A stretch of DNA of 64,000 nucleotides from Lateolabrax maculatus (GCA_031216445.1 CM062218.1:7089001-7153000), one strand, 5' to 3'. Numbered from the stretch's first letter, positions 54,701-63,745 are shown. Translations and numbers: made by a program. The notes: a model not told the origin generated them from the sequence alone.

Positions 54701-57700
54701 GCACCAGAGAGAACCATAATTTCCAAAATTGTCTGAGGTATACATTCACAGCAGTTGAATATATGCGCAGACACAGGTTGAGGTTTACAGGGAAAAATAT
54801 TTTGTATGTACTTTCAAAGATTCCCAGCTGGAAGAAAAGACTTACATATTTATTTTTGGACCATTGAGCCATTACATCTTTATTCAATATCTTTTCTTTT
54901 TAAGACAGCCAAGTTCTTAAATCCAGTAATTTCTTCATATGGTAATGGCCTGATTTCCCTGTGGAATCAGATATATCTCGTTTAGATGTTTTTTATGTGA
55001 GGATTTAGGAAAGAAATTGGCGGAGATATTGGTTCCAAAACATGGTGACCCTTCTATTTTCCAAGACACACACTGAGATAATCTTGTATATCTCAAATTA
55101 TGTCTACTTGAACTCCATCCCTGAAAGCTTCAGGATCCACAGTTTCCAATGATACAGAGATGAAACATCAAAGCTACAGACTGCAGCACATGTGTAGGGA
55201 AGATAAAAAGAAAAAGAAAATCTAAAAAATTGGAAACATATGAAAAATAAATGACTGATCGCACACAAAATAATCCCAACTCACACTTACTAGCTTTGTC
55301 CAGAGCTTTCAACTATACTGCATGGTCTTCATTATTGGATAGAGTTTGCTCACAGAGACGGATCTGTTAAAGTGATATGGATGCAATCATAACAGCTTCT
55401 GAACTCACATATCAACAGATCTCCATGACAACTAAACAAACTCCATCTGCTGATAAAGCCCTGCAACACGGTTGAAAGCTGCAGAAAGGCCAGCAAGTGT
55501 ACCTTGAGTTGAAATTGTTGTACCAAATTTCAAAGTCAAGAATGTGACACTGGACAAAAATGTCAATTACCAGGAGGAGGTTTTTGACCGGAAAGTAGCA
55601 CAAAAACATTGAAATATGAGCCTCAGCTTTTTTTTCTGGTAGTATATTGTCCTTTTAATGGAAATGAGACATAAATAAGATGACTGTGCTATTCCATGCA
55701 TGTAGAAACGTCACATATCTTAGCCAGTAACCTTTCTGCAGAATTTGCACTATAACTAGCCTATATGCATCTATACATACTGTTTGCATCAGTGTCTCAA
55801 TGGAGCTATCTGAAACTCAGTGCCAAGAGAGCAGCCACACAGGTCTCATCCAGCCAGACACCTCTGCAGCGGTGCAGTAGGAAGCGAACCATTGGTCAGG
55901 GTGATTAACCTTTGCAATGGGCCAATCAGACTGTAGTTCAGGAGGCTAATGACTGCCAGGTGTGTAACAGCATGCGTTGGACCCTCAGCTGACTGGGTTG
56001 TTGCCCTTCATGTATGGAGATGAAAGAAAACACGCAGGCTAAGCTTTGCTCTGCCAGTCAAAAGATGAAAAGTGACATATTTTTTCAAAACTGCTACAAC
56101 CACTTTCATTAGAGCCTTTTGTGCACATTATAGTGATCATCCACACCATTTAATAATTTTTTTTCTGACATATTCTTCAAAGAATCACTTGAACTTTGTA
56201 CAGGGTACATACATTCCATTAGGCACATTATTTCATGGCTTTTCCCTAACCTCTCCAGAGAAAATGTATGACAGCAATATCCTCTGCTCAGAGTAACACA
56301 GTGTGTTGTGAAATGGGAAGTGTCAGATAAAAGTAAGACCGCAAACAGGCGACATGTTAGCAGATCTGGGGCCTGACGCCAACCCCAGCCTGCTCAGCTG
56401 TAATCCAACATATATTTCCTGTGTGTGGGGAAAAGGGTACACATTTTGGGGAGGACAGCCCTCTCTGCTTCAAGTACATTTCTACAAATATGAAGGCTGA
56501 TTTATGTTTGCTGAGGTTTTGAAGGTACTTTATAGGGAGAACAGCTCTAAGATGCTGAACATGATGTAATAGGTCTAACCAAACTTATCTTTTCAAATAT
56601 TTCCACTCAAAGTTTATTTTTGTAATATACATGGTAGATTAGTGATGTTGTTCTTATATTTATTGTTCAAGCTTGAACATTAAAAAACCCTAGTTTTTTA
56701 ACAAAAAAATGTGAAACCTTCATTGCCCTTGTAAGAACAGTGTAAATGTTTTGATGATGTTTGATAAAAATGTTTTTAAGATGCAGTGTGATAAAATGTC
56801 AATCATTGTAACCTAGTTTTACTTGGAAGGGCTCTCAGATAAACATATCGCAGTCATCTGATTCCTCACCTGACCCTGCTACAACTCATTTCCCACGTAC
56901 ACAGTTTGCAGCTGTAATACTCCAGAGCATAGAGTCATTATGACTGAAACTGAATCTGCATCGAAGCTTTAAGGCGTCAGTTCACCCAAATCTCAAAAAA
57001 ACATGTTCTCACTTACCTCTGGTGGCATTTAATCATGCAAATAGTTTGGGTTTTATTTGCCCAACTTTGGATGTATCTCCATTAAGGACATTTGCTTTTT
57101 GGATGAACCTCCATGCTTGTGTTATAGCTGATTCCTAGTACAGTAATGTTACTGTTCGCTTATGTTATTTCAACACCTGATGACCACCCACATTATACAG
57201 AGAAGGGGGGACTAGCCAGTGTGAGCTGTCTGTTTTTCATGATTCCAGTAAACTCGGAAGTTTAAGATGACCGGGGTGGTATCTGTGTTCAGCAGAAGTC
57301 TCAAAAACTTTGGAAATAAAACCAAAAACAATCTGCCTGACAAGATACCACCAGAGGTAAATGGGGAAAATATGTTTTTTTGTAATTTGGGTGAAATTAC
57401 CCTTTAATGATTACTTGCACAGTTGCTAATTTCTTTTCTAAATATACACGAGCCAACAAACAAGCAGGTATCCCCAGTGGATATTAGAAGAATTAAATGA
57501 CAGGAGACCTCCCTCCCGAGAGGCGTCATTGAGTAAAACTAAATTATTTCCAGCTCAATATTTTGGTTACTAATGAGCCTTGACCAATTGCATTACCAAG
57601 TTACTTTTACAGGAACAATCAGATTAGCATGCATTGCCTGTTAAGTCCCCGATCTGGCTGAGCAGATGTCTGTCCCCTGATATATTTAATTTACATGAAT

Positions 57701-60547
57701 TACTAGACGTCATCTCTCTGTCAAACTCTCTGTCTTTTCCTCTCTCATTCTTAGAAACAGGCCTCAGGAAAAGCATCTTTTCCTCTTGAGTTCATTACTT
57801 GGTCCATCTTTGGACTTATCACTTGAGTGCAAAATGGATCCTGACAGGAAAAACTGCAGTTGTCAGTTGAGTTGGGGATTGTTGGTCTGGTAAATATGCA
57901 GCGCATTCGGTAAACACAGCCGCAGACTATTTAAAGCAGCCTGTCAAAGTGTCAGGCCGAAAATCCCTCTTGAGGATGTGCCTTGGCGATTCGTCAGCGC
58001 AACAGAGATCGTAAGAGCTTTGGAAATTGGAGAGTGGATGTGCAGCAAAGTCTGTTCTTTATCAGAGCAGTAGCAGACCTCATCCTTGACACTGCATGTT
58101 TTATCCCTTAGAATCAGGAATGGGCTGATAGAAGTCATGCTACCCGTAAGTGGAGCAGCGCTTTGGGATGTGTGTTTACGCTTAAATGGGAAATATCTCC
58201 AAAGACATCTGTTGCCTTGTGGACAACGGTTAATACTTTGGCAAGTGTCACAGATGATGTACTTCTCACAGGAACCTGCACATTCATGCACACACGCAAC
58301 TGCTTATAATATACTCACAGGCTCTTATCCAAAGTTGCCATGTCCAGTGGTCATTTGGTGCCACTGATTAGACACATGACTCACCCTTACATTGTAGGAT
58401 TACACATATTGGTTTAGGGGCTTTGTGAATTCCCAACTGTGACCTGCACTCACTGCAGCCATTTACACAGCTGTCCAAATACAGAAGTCTTTCACGTTCA
58501 ATGACTTTCCTTCCTAGGGAGTCCACCTGTCTCGTTCTTTGAGGTATTCAACCTGATGCCTGAGACACAAGCTTCACTGAGGCTGGAGGTGCATACGGAG
58601 TGTTCAACATCTAAAAATATTGTTTTTTTTGTATTTGTTACTTTCTCATCGGAAAACCCGAACTGGGTGCAGGGTTCACTACACGCCCATGGTCCCCTGT
58701 TGTCCAAAAATGAACTCAGGAAATTGCTTTCAGTGAGAGTGAACCATACTTAATAACAGAGACCTCATTGGCATGGTGCTGCAGTCCTGCTCTCTGGATG
58801 TGCAATCTTTCCTTTTGGGAGAAAGTGAAACTGAGAAAGCGTGAGAGAAACAAAGGCATTAAGACAAAAAGGCAAGTGTGTGTGGCGGTAGATTAGGGGA
58901 AGGCGTGTTTTGGTGGTAATGGTAGAGCTGTCAAAGGGAAGAAACTGTCACATCCGCATGCAGCAGTTCCCATTCACATCACCATTGAGTTCACAGAGGG
59001 ACACACCCTGGAGAAATCTGCTTCCAAGCTACATATTAGTTTTCAATTTGTGTGTTGACTACTGAGTGTGTGAAGGAATTCAGTTTGGGAGTGACGGTTT
59101 GCTGTAACAATCATCCGAGTGAAAAGATGGCAAGAAGATTTTAACACTATCTCGTCACCTCTTATATTGGATGGAAAATTACCAGATGATGCTCAGCAGC
59201 TGTTTGGTTGATTATAGCATCACTCCATTTACACGCCGTCCACTTTGCATTAACAATAGCATGGGCTTTGTGTAGTGCATGTTTAATCTATGCTAAATTT
59301 CCGGAGTGATAGTTTACTTGGAGTAAACTGTTGTTTGGACTTGTTATTGTAAAAAGATATGCAGAGAGAAAAATGATGTAAACATATTTTTAGTTTTCCC
59401 TTATTCTCTGAGCTAAGACTTGCTACCTGTCAGTTTGCTATAATAACCAATTTACTTTAGGGGATTTAATTTGGAAATTAATAGAAAAGTAGCCTACTCA
59501 TGAAAAAAATAATGTATTCACCAGCCTGTAGAGGCACAACTCTATTTGAGGGGAAGATATTGTAACATAATATGTTCCCAAATAAAGAAGCAGTGATTAG
59601 TTATTGGTTTGGTGCTATTTCGCAACTGATTCAGAATTGATTAGGAAATTATTCATTAAAAAAGATAGTAGCTTCTCCCAAGTAACTTTCAGTATCAGCC
59701 AAGCAGTAGCATCACTATCAGTGGATTAATATATAGCCTGGAGGACTTACATATTGTAGATTCTGCACAGTACTCACTCTACAGTTATTGCTTGCTTGCA
59801 GTCTTCTGAAATGCCTTTAAACTATAAAATCTACTCAAATTTAGTAGTGTGTATGGTTTCATGAAAGGAATGAAACATAATGAAAAGAGTGAAGAACTGT
59901 AGAAAATGTGGTCTTAAACACAAGAACACAAGACAAGGAGAAATATTACATACTTGGATACTTAAGACATGATAGTATGCCCTTCCTGTCCAGCAATAGA
60001 TGGATGATAGGTTAAACAGCTCTTATATTGTGAATAGCTGTTACAGGTGAGTATTTAATGATTTAGTCTGTAAATAAACATACAGATGGAAATGTGATTC
60101 CCAGACATTCCTTACACTACATGTTTTTTCTTCTCCCTCGCCCTCCATCTGTAATTCTTTCATATGCTCTCTCTTTCTTTCCTTCTTTACTTTATATCCT
60201 CTCAACCCTGTTAATGTTGTTCCAGGTGTTCAACATGTACTCAATCACAACAAAAAAGAAATATCTCTCAGGAGACATTTCTTGCAGCATGTTATGTCTT
60301 CTTGCTGTCTTTATAACTTACACTGCTCTCTCCACCATACTCCTCTCCCACCTTCTGCCCCCTGATGTGTTTCCATGTCCTGACTCCCTCCTCTTCCACC
60401 TCCTGATGTCTTTCAGGCTGTTCCTGAAAAGCCACAGTGGGACGGCAGGCAGACAGAGCAGTCTTGTAATCCATGGAGCAGACTTCAGCACCAAGGACAT
60501 GGACAATGACAACTGCATGTGCAAGTGTGCCCTCATGCTCACTGGTG
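16975..60547 (+). CDS. angpt1: angiopoietin-1, 8 of about 9 coding exons (3'-partial)
   Basis: Secreted ligand of the endothelial receptor tyrosine kinase Tie2 (Tek), acting in vessel stabilisation and remodelling. Joined coding segments: 16975-17412, 35724-35879, 36546-36667, 37942-38174, 44118-44245, 46139-46240, 49227-49393, 60417-60547. All junctions are GT-AG and in phase, giving 492 codons plus one base. Order: signal peptide (about 1-23), Ser/Gly low-complexity insertion (about 24-73), N-terminal clustering segment with Cys84 and Cys101, coiled coil (about 128-312), linker, and fibrinogen-like domain from about residue 328. Assignment to angpt1 rather than angpt2 or angpt4 rests on near-identity to mammalian ANGPT1 in blocks such as LLSQTAEQTRKLTDVETQ and SRLEIQLLENSLST, and on DNDNCMCKCALMLTGG. 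N-glycosylation sequons lie at N139, N169, N201, N290 and N320. The C-terminal exon (about 50 residues) is outside the window. Mammalian ANGPT1 is 498 residues; this one would be about 45 longer, all from exon 1. Confidence 0.96.
17107..17154 (+). repeat. coding AGC (CAG-type) triplet repeat
   Basis: Eleven perfect AGC units (17107-17139) followed by AGT AGT AGC AGC AGC, encoding Ser45-Ser60 of the angpt1 precursor. Flanking GGC and AGC/AGT codons extend the Ser/Gly tract. The triplet nature keeps several other frames on both strands open, which produces spurious poly-Ala, poly-Leu and Ala/Thr ORFs. The pure run is likely to be length-polymorphic. Confidence 0.95.
19571..19592 (+). repeat. 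poly-A tract
   Basis: 22 consecutive A in intron 1. Confidence 0.85.
20122..20135 (+). repeat. poly-G tract
   Basis: 14 consecutive G in intron 1. Confidence 0.85.
22305..22490 (+). repeat. dispersed repeat family C, short copy
   Basis: Starts TTTTTTAGGCCACTGGGAGT, continues AAGCTATAAACTGAAAGCTG, and later has AAGATGCTAAAACGAGCAGT and CACCCCTTTCAAACACGTG. These blocks match, in order, the ends of the longer copies at 25120 and 62370, so this one is internally deleted. Confidence 0.55.
25120..25460 (+). repeat. dispersed repeat family C, long copy
   Basis: Shares GGCAAACGT, TCACCAGCTACTCGCTTA.CTGTGTCCGTCTG, the motif AAAGTTGCGGGC and a downstream ATGCTAAAGTG...GAGCT block with the copy at 62370. 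The 94-codon ORF here (25122-25406) is therefore repeat sequence, not a gene. Superfamily unknown. Confidence 0.6.
26774..26792 (+). repeat. poly-A tract
   Basis: 19 consecutive A in intron 1. Confidence 0.8.
30255..30415 (-). mobile_element. possible tRNA-derived SINE or tRNA-like relic
   Basis: On the minus strand, TAGCTCAGCGG (30404-30394) matches the RNA polymerase III A box, and GGGGTCGAAACTT (30373-30361) resembles a B box. The spacing is about 20 bp, shorter than in intact tRNA genes, and no cloverleaf is evident. Non-tRNA sequence follows downstream as in SINE bodies. The call is tentative. Confidence 0.35.
30883..30906 (+). repeat. CT microsatellite
   Basis: (CT)12 in intron 1. Confidence 0.9.
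31367..31386 (+). repeat. poly-C tract
   Basis: 20 consecutive C in intron 1; assembly length may be unreliable here. Confidence 0.9.
31492..31507 (+). repeat. CA microsatellite
   Basis: Short (CA)8 tract in intron 1. Confidence 0.8.
35724..35879 (+). CDS. angpt1: angpt1 exon 2: coiled coil
   Basis: Encodes 52 residues (147-198), exactly the length of the matching block in mammalian ANGPT1. The acceptor is tttcatgttgcag and the donor CAG|gtaaca; both ends are phase 0. The segment begins IENYIKESMKTEMAQLQQ and ends TAEQTRKLTDVETQ, a heptad-rich helix of the coiled coil that oligomerises the ligand. The sequon NHT at N169 matches the mammalian QNHTATM site. It is separated from exon 1 by an 18.3 kb intron and from exon 3 by only 666 bp. 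Confidence 0.96.
35880..36545 (+). other. angpt1: angpt1 intron 2 (666 bp)
   Basis: gtaaca to tttctcag. It contains a short CT/CA repeat near 35970-36003 and nothing else recognisable. Confidence 0.9.
36546..36667 (+). CDS. angpt1: angpt1 exon 3: coiled coil
   Basis: Encodes residues 199-238 plus two bases of codon 239 (122 bp). The acceptor is tgtgtatttctcag and the donor CAG|gtaaac. The product starts VLNQTSRLEIQLLENSLSTN and continues KLEKELMVQTNEISKLHDKN, almost identical to mammalian ANGPT1, and carries the conserved sequon NQT (N201). Heptad spacing of Leu and Ile supports continuation of the coiled coil. The exon ends in phase 2; the serine codon is completed by the first C of exon 4. 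Confidence 0.96.
36668..37941 (+). other. angpt1: angpt1 intron 3 (1.27 kb)
   Basis: gtaaac to tttcccctcag. No repeats or genes recognised. Confidence 0.9.
37942..38174 (+). CDS. angpt1: angpt1 exon 4: end of coiled coil and linker cysteine
   Basis: Encodes residues 239-316 plus one base (233 bp). The acceptor is gtttcccctcag and the donor GGAG|gtaagc. The peptide runs from SLLEQKMLEMELRHREELET through IRELEAQLSRATGNSTAMQR to MMDTVHNLLNLCSKDG. The RAT-N-S block and MDTVHNL-NLC are diagnostic of angiopoietin-1. Cys312 corresponds to the conserved cysteine just before the linker, which takes part in multimer disulphides. N290 (NST) is a sequon close to the mammalian NNS site. The exon ends in phase 1. 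Confidence 0.96.
38610..38890 (+). repeat. dispersed teleost repeat, family A copy 3 (tandem pair)
   Basis: Two half-units in tandem: CAACAATTATTGGACGGATT...CATTCATGGTCCCCGGAGGA..., then CAACAACTATTGGATGAGTT...GTCCCCCTCAGGGAGAATTT. Between them is CTCTAGCGCCACCATGAG. It matches the reverse complement of the copy at 1190. An ORF ending at 38762 runs into it by chance. Confidence 0.75.
43790..44070. repeat. dispersed teleost repeat next to exon 5
   Basis: Contains GATACCACTCTTGTGGCTGT, TTAGCTTAGCTTAGCATAAA, GACTGAAAGCAGGGAGACGC and GCCAAGACTCCAGGAAGT. I recognise this block order from a repeat common in teleost genomes; family name not established. It ends about 50 bp before the exon 5 acceptor. 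Confidence 0.5.
44118..44245 (+). CDS. angpt1: angpt1 exon 5: linker and start of fibrinogen-like domain
   Basis: Encodes residues 317-359 (128 bp). The acceptor is tttcttacccacag; the donor is AAG|gtggga, the weakest match to consensus in the gene. The short linker VVPNSTKAVDEEKK diverges from mammals and adds a potential sequon (N320). The fibrinogen-like domain then starts FRDCADLYQAGFHKNGVYTI, with Cys334 as its first conserved cysteine. A decayed dispersed repeat lies immediately upstream, and a G-quadruplex motif plus a (GT)20 tract lie 208-333 bp downstream of the donor. Skipping this exon would shift the frame. Confidence 0.95.
44453..44479 (+). other. G-quadruplex-forming motif
   Basis: Four G runs of 7, 7, 5 and 5 separated by single T loops. 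This arrangement is expected to form a very stable parallel quadruplex in DNA, and in the pre-mRNA because the G-rich strand is the sense strand. It begins 208 bases downstream of the exon 5 donor. Confidence 0.85.
44539..44578 (+). repeat. GT microsatellite
   Basis: (GT)20, about 60 bp after the G-quadruplex motif in intron 5. Long UG tracts in pre-mRNA can bind splicing factors such as CELF and TDP-43 family proteins; whether this one does is unknown. Confidence 0.95.
45151..45350. mobile_element. MITE family B copy 2, truncated and inverted relative to copy 1
   Basis: Starts TAGCCTGGGAACCAGACAAA, followed by TCTGTTAGCTCATG and GGCCCCTCTCCCATTCAAAC, matching the reverse complement of 7500-7586. 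The other terminal repeat is not found, so the far end is lost or diverged; the end coordinate is approximate. Confidence 0.6.
46139..46240 (+). CDS. angpt1: angpt1 exon 6: fibrinogen-like domain
   Basis: Encodes 34 residues (360-393; 102 bp), in phase at both ends. The acceptor is caattgtgtag and the donor ATG|gtgagt. The product is VYCNMETTGGGWTVIQRRED followed by GSVDFQRTWKEYKM. It contains the fibrinogen-domain signature GGGWTVIQRR.DGS.DF and the conserved cysteine (residue 362) that follows the first domain cysteine. The length equals the matching block of mammalian ANGPT1. Confidence 0.96.
46241..49226 (+). other. angpt1: angpt1 intron 6 (3.0 kb)
   Basis: gtgagt to cgttgcag. No repeats with a clear identity and no nested gene were seen, apart from a 14-base poly-A run near 47101. 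Confidence 0.9.
49227..49393 (+). CDS. angpt1: angpt1 exon 7: fibrinogen-like domain
   Basis: Encodes residues 394-448 plus two bases (167 bp). The acceptor is ccttcgttgcag and the donor ACAG|gtaata. The peptide includes GFGSVSAEHWLGNEYVYQLT, SQRQYALRVELTDWDSHQAF and YDRFQIGSEKQNYR. The WLGNE and LR.EL.DW motifs and YDRF.IG.EKQNYR are standard in angiopoietin fibrinogen-like domains. Substitutions relative to mammals are scattered; length and frame are preserved, so the exon looks functional. Confidence 0.96.
49670..49830 (+). repeat. dispersed teleost repeat, family A copy 4
   Basis: Contains CTATTGGATGAATTTGCCAT, ACATTCATGTTCCCCTCAGG and ATAATAACTTTGGTGGACCC, matching the second half-unit of the copy at 38610. 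Confidence 0.7.
51712..51745 (+). repeat. CA microsatellite
   Basis: (CA)17 in intron 7. Confidence 0.95.
51901..51927 (+). repeat. AT microsatellite
   Basis: (AT)13 in intron 7. Confidence 0.95.
53850..54055 (-). pseudogene. second LINE reverse transcriptase relic
   Basis: On the minus strand, one frame from about 54035 to 53950 contains a SIL...F block followed by PIHLYADDTVLY, which carries the intact catalytic YADD motif of non-LTR reverse transcriptases. After an in-frame stop, LSLNALKEALLLLHL (about 53900-53850) fits the next conserved helix (FNALQEAL-type). The HLYADDT form differs from the L2-like relic at 7830, so this is probably a different LINE clade. Flanking regions are too decayed to delimit the element. 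Confidence 0.7.
55260..55530. repeat. imperfect palindrome, possibly a fold-back or MITE element
   Basis: The left arm at about 55275-55350 includes AGAGCTTTCAACTATACTGC and AGAGTTTGCT. The right arm at about 55435-55510 includes AAACTCCATCTGCTGATAAA and GGTTGAAAGCTGC, its reverse-complement counterpart. Arms of about 75 bp enclose a loop of about 85 bp. No coding content. Terminal limits and target duplication are not resolved. Confidence 0.5.
56969..57407. mobile_element. piggyBac-like MITE with TTAA target duplication
   Basis: Flanked by TTAA at 56969-56972 and 57404-57407. The left end GGCGTCAGTTCACCCAAATC and the reverse complement of the right end AGGGTAATTTCACCCAAATT are inverted repeats. 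The similarity continues for about 65 bp through ACCTCTGGTGG. The 439 bp element has no transposase ORF, as expected for a non-autonomous copy mobilised by a TTAA-specific transposase. Confidence 0.7.
60417..60547 (+). CDS. angpt1: angpt1 exon 8: calcium-site and receptor-binding part of fibrinogen-like domain
   Basis: Encodes residues 449-492 plus one base (131 bp). The acceptor is gatgtctttcag and the donor GGTG|gtaagt. The peptide RLFLKSHSGTAGRQSSLVIH is followed by GADFSTKDMDNDNCMCKCAL. The DxDNDNCMCKC segment is the calcium-binding loop typical of angiopoietin fibrinogen-like domains and lies next to the Tie2-binding surface in known structures. The reading frame is also open upstream of the acceptor from 60094, but that stretch contains the polypyrimidine tract and is intronic. 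The next exon should resume with a WWFDACGPSNLNG-type motif, which is not found before 64000. Confidence 0.95.
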
Positions 60548-62369
60548 GTAAGTGCAGCCAAGCAGTGCATTACAGAGAGGGTAATCATACATTCATGGCA
60601 AAACCGGAGATCTATATCACCATTTCCTTGTGGTGGAAAAACTAATTCTTGTTTATTACAACTTGTGTATTAGTTTTATAGTTTCTATCGGTTGTGTTAA
60701 CACTGTTCTCACCTAAGCAATTGCACAGAAGAATTATGTGCGTGCTCTACAGCAAGTCTGGTAGATCAAAGTTGAACTAGGATGTTGATCATCAAACTGA
60801 TGGATTTTTTACAACGCTGTTTTAATTCTTATTTTGGCCACTTTCCCTTTCTTGCCCCCATCAGACTTTAAGCAATGTCTTCTTGCTCTCAGATCAGAGC
60901 AATTAACTCTGGAAGTACAATGTTATTATTACCAGTAGAAATCAGGCGTAAAACTACGAAAAAAAGGGCAGATACGTAATAAACTGGAATCATTCTTTAC
61001 GCATTTGTCTCTATATAGCAGCAGTGAGATAATACAGAATTGCTTTTATGAGAAAACAACTATATGATGTAACCATTCCAAAAGCTATTTTCTCTGATTG
61101 GCTTTATGACCAACCCCACAATGTTCATTGCACAGTCATTAGTTCAGGTCATGGTCACAACCTGCTCTTGCAAGACATGCAATAGGCTAACGTGGCCACT
61201 TATACATCTATCTGCACCTATTAGGCTATATTCTGCATCTCCTCCCCTGCACTGTGGTTGGAAACGAGCACATTATAAAAATCCCTGGGCGCGGCACCAA
61301 GTGTCAGAGAGATTTAAAGTGACTCTGCTTCTCCTGCTGTGTAAGTGGAGCCTAGTGACCCTTGCTGTCACCTCATGGCAGCTCTATGGCTGTAGAGTCC
61401 TGACCTGTTACTAATCAAGCATTTCTAAGTGCAGATTTAAGATCAGCATTACCTCTTAGCTCATTGTGAATACAGTGGGTTAAAGGGAACTGGCATCTGA
61501 TCACTGATCAACACCCCTACTCTGCTTGATTCATAGCCTGATTATGGCCAGCCACAAAGGACAGGCATGACAACATGTAGCCTGAGTCAAGGCTGGTCCG
61601 AACCCAGCACTGTGCTAGCTATAGTATATACAGTATATTGTTTGATTTATTCCCGGCATTTACAAGAGCAGGGCTGACATCAAATGATGTAAGTGTCTGG
61701 AAAATACAAGAGGAAAATACTTCTCTGCTACATTTATGAGGGAAAACTGCGGCATGCCGTGTTAAGAATACGGAGGAGGATATAATGTGGACACACACGC
61801 ACTGTAATGTATATATTTACTCAGCACCAGAACATACAGTAGGGATAAGGCACTGACAGTAGGAGGTAGGGGGTATCCCTCTTTCACGAGAACAAACTGC
61901 ACTAGCTGAGACTTTTTTTTTTTTCAAAAGAAGACATCCCCACTGTTTTTACAAGTCAGTAAAAATCTCTGGCCTGGAAACAGAGAGTATACTGATCATA
62001 AATCCCAAAGGATTGCTGCTGTGCACGCTGAATGTTTATGCGTGTGTCGGCGGGTGTGTGGTCTGCAGTTCATCAACAAGTGAGGGATGGCAAGTAAGAC
62101 ACATTCGCTGTATTCTGCTTTATAGTTTAAAGGAAAAACACTGTCTCGATAAAATAAAACAGCAGGTTGCACAACAACCTGTCACTTTGTGACATGCTAT
62201 AACTAAACCCCGTCTCATCATAGTATCAACTACACATTGCTACCAGCTTTTCTACTGGTTCAACTGTCATTTCATTCTAATTGTGACTGGTCCTGTAAAC
62301 TATTTCCTGACTATGTTGTGTAAACTTATTTCTATGATTAAGTGGCTCACAGACATTCAATTTCTTATT

Positions 62370-62790
62370 TAAAGTTGCGTTCATGTGTTTTTTGGCCACT
62401 TGGGGGCAGCGGAAACAAGCTGTAGACAAAGCACTGACATATCACCTTTTAAGTTGACATGGCAAACGTATTGCTTATTTACACATCCAGCAGTCCAATA
62501 TTACTTCTTCTTTCAGCTCTGTTTTGGTCTCACCAGCTGGTCACTTACTTTGTCCATCTGTCATTTGGTGCTGGTTAGTACATTGGGTTTTTAGAGCTTT
62601 CTTGCTTAAAACAGTTGCCTGCTGTGGCTGCAAACAGGTCAGAGTGAACCAGAACAGTAAAGTTGCGGGCCTTAAAACCAAAATAATGACCGAAAAGATG
62701 CTAATATGCCCTGGAGAGCTAAGAAATAGCACAGTTGAGTGATAATTTTGGGTTTGTCACTTCACATTACACATAATCATTCAATCAATT
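62370..62790 (+). repeat. dispersed repeat family C, long copy 2
   Basis: Starts TTTTTTGGCCACTTGGGGGC, then AAACAAGCTGTAGACAAAGC, TCACCAGCTGGTCACTTACT, GTAAAGTTGCGGGCC and AAAGATGCTAATATG. The blocks are in the same order as in the copies at 22305 and 25120. The short ORFs here are repeat-derived. Confidence 0.6.
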
Positions 62791-63387
62791 TTTTAGAAAT
62801 TTTTACTTTAGAAACATTGACGATAGCGGCACTTTTTGCAACTTTGGTCCATTTACAAGGACGTCAGTTGCAGTGCCTCCCCTGAGTGAACTCCCCAGCT
62901 TGAGGACCATTTGTCATTGACTTTCATGTAAAAAAAATTAGAGCGGAGCAAGTGCAATTTCATATTTGATTCCCACTGGCGCCAGCAACCTGAAATTATA
63001 GGCAGCTGTGGAAATGTAAGGAGGTGTCCACCAGTTTCCGTGGTATGTTGTGTATGTGTCTTACGATGAAGCAGCAATCAATTTGAAATTTATATGTGTG
63101 ATGCATGCCAGCATAAAGGGCAGAGCATTACTCCTGATTACTGACAGGTCTTGTGAAATGTCATACTGTAGGCAGCAGTGGTATTCAGGTCTGACAGGAG
63201 ACAGGGGAAGAGCTGCCATTTGTCATTGTGTAACTGACACATGCCATGCCTCGCATATGTCCTATATCTGACTGTATCACTGAGGTTGTGTTTACTAGTC
63301 CAGATTGAAGATGTGAATTACACATTACACATAACAACACCTTTTATATATATGCAATGCATCTCAACGCTACCACACCTCTTGGCC

Positions 63388-63460
63388 AATGTCGGCTGTG
63401 ATTGGCTCCAGGCCCCCTGTGACCCTCTATGGATAATCGGTATAGATAATGGATATATCT
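63388..63460 (+). repeat. tail of a common teleost dispersed repeat
   Basis: ATGTCGGCTGTGATTGGCTC, CAGGCCCCCTGTGACCCTC and GGATAATCGGTATAGATAAT resemble the widespread teleost block GGCTGGGATTGGCTCCAG, then GTGACCCT, GGATAAGCGGTATAGA and AATGGA. Decayed. Confidence 0.55.
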
Positions 63461-63529
63461 CAAAATGCTTTCCATTAAATATGTATTGGTGGCAAACAAA
63501 ACATTAAAATACAATAAAACTGTGAATAA

Positions 63530-63745
63530 TAGAAATACAACTTAGAAATAAACTTTCTGTAAGACTCAAGGTAGCATGGTGGATTTTAATGGACAGGTTG
63601 TTACATAGTTTTGGTCCATAATAAGAGAAGGCTGCCTCACCATACTTGTCTTAACTGCTGGCACATTTAATTAGCATTAAATTAGCAATAAAATTCTAAA
63701 AATAATTCCAAAAGAGACAGGAAGCCAATGTGTGGCTTAAATTAT
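63530..63745 (+). repeat. possible retroelement-derived fragment
   Basis: CAGGTTGTTACATAGTTTTGGTC, AGAAGGCTGCCTCACCATA-like wording and AGACAGGAAGCCAATGTG resemble a repeat often seen in teleosts. The match is from memory and weak; it could be unique intronic DNA. Confidence 0.3.

Larger units (their letters stand above)
49394..60416 (+). other. angpt1: angpt1 intron 7 (11.0 kb)
   Basis: gtaata to gtctttcag. It contains a dispersed-repeat copy (49670), CA and AT microsatellites, a LINE reverse-transcriptase relic (53850), an imperfect palindrome (55260) and a TTAA-flanked MITE (56969). 52000-54700 is notably AT-rich. The minus-strand 115-codon ORF at 57944-58291 shows no recognisable motif. 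Confidence 0.88.

Noticed and set aside
57944..58291. 115-codon minus-strand ORF with several cysteines in intron 7
   Set aside because: The cysteine spacing fits no known domain and there are no adjacent exons on that strand.
60094..60416. Open frame running into exon 8 from upstream
   Set aside because: It contains the CT-rich tract and acceptor. Similarity to angiopoietin-1 begins exactly at 60417, so the upstream part is intronic.
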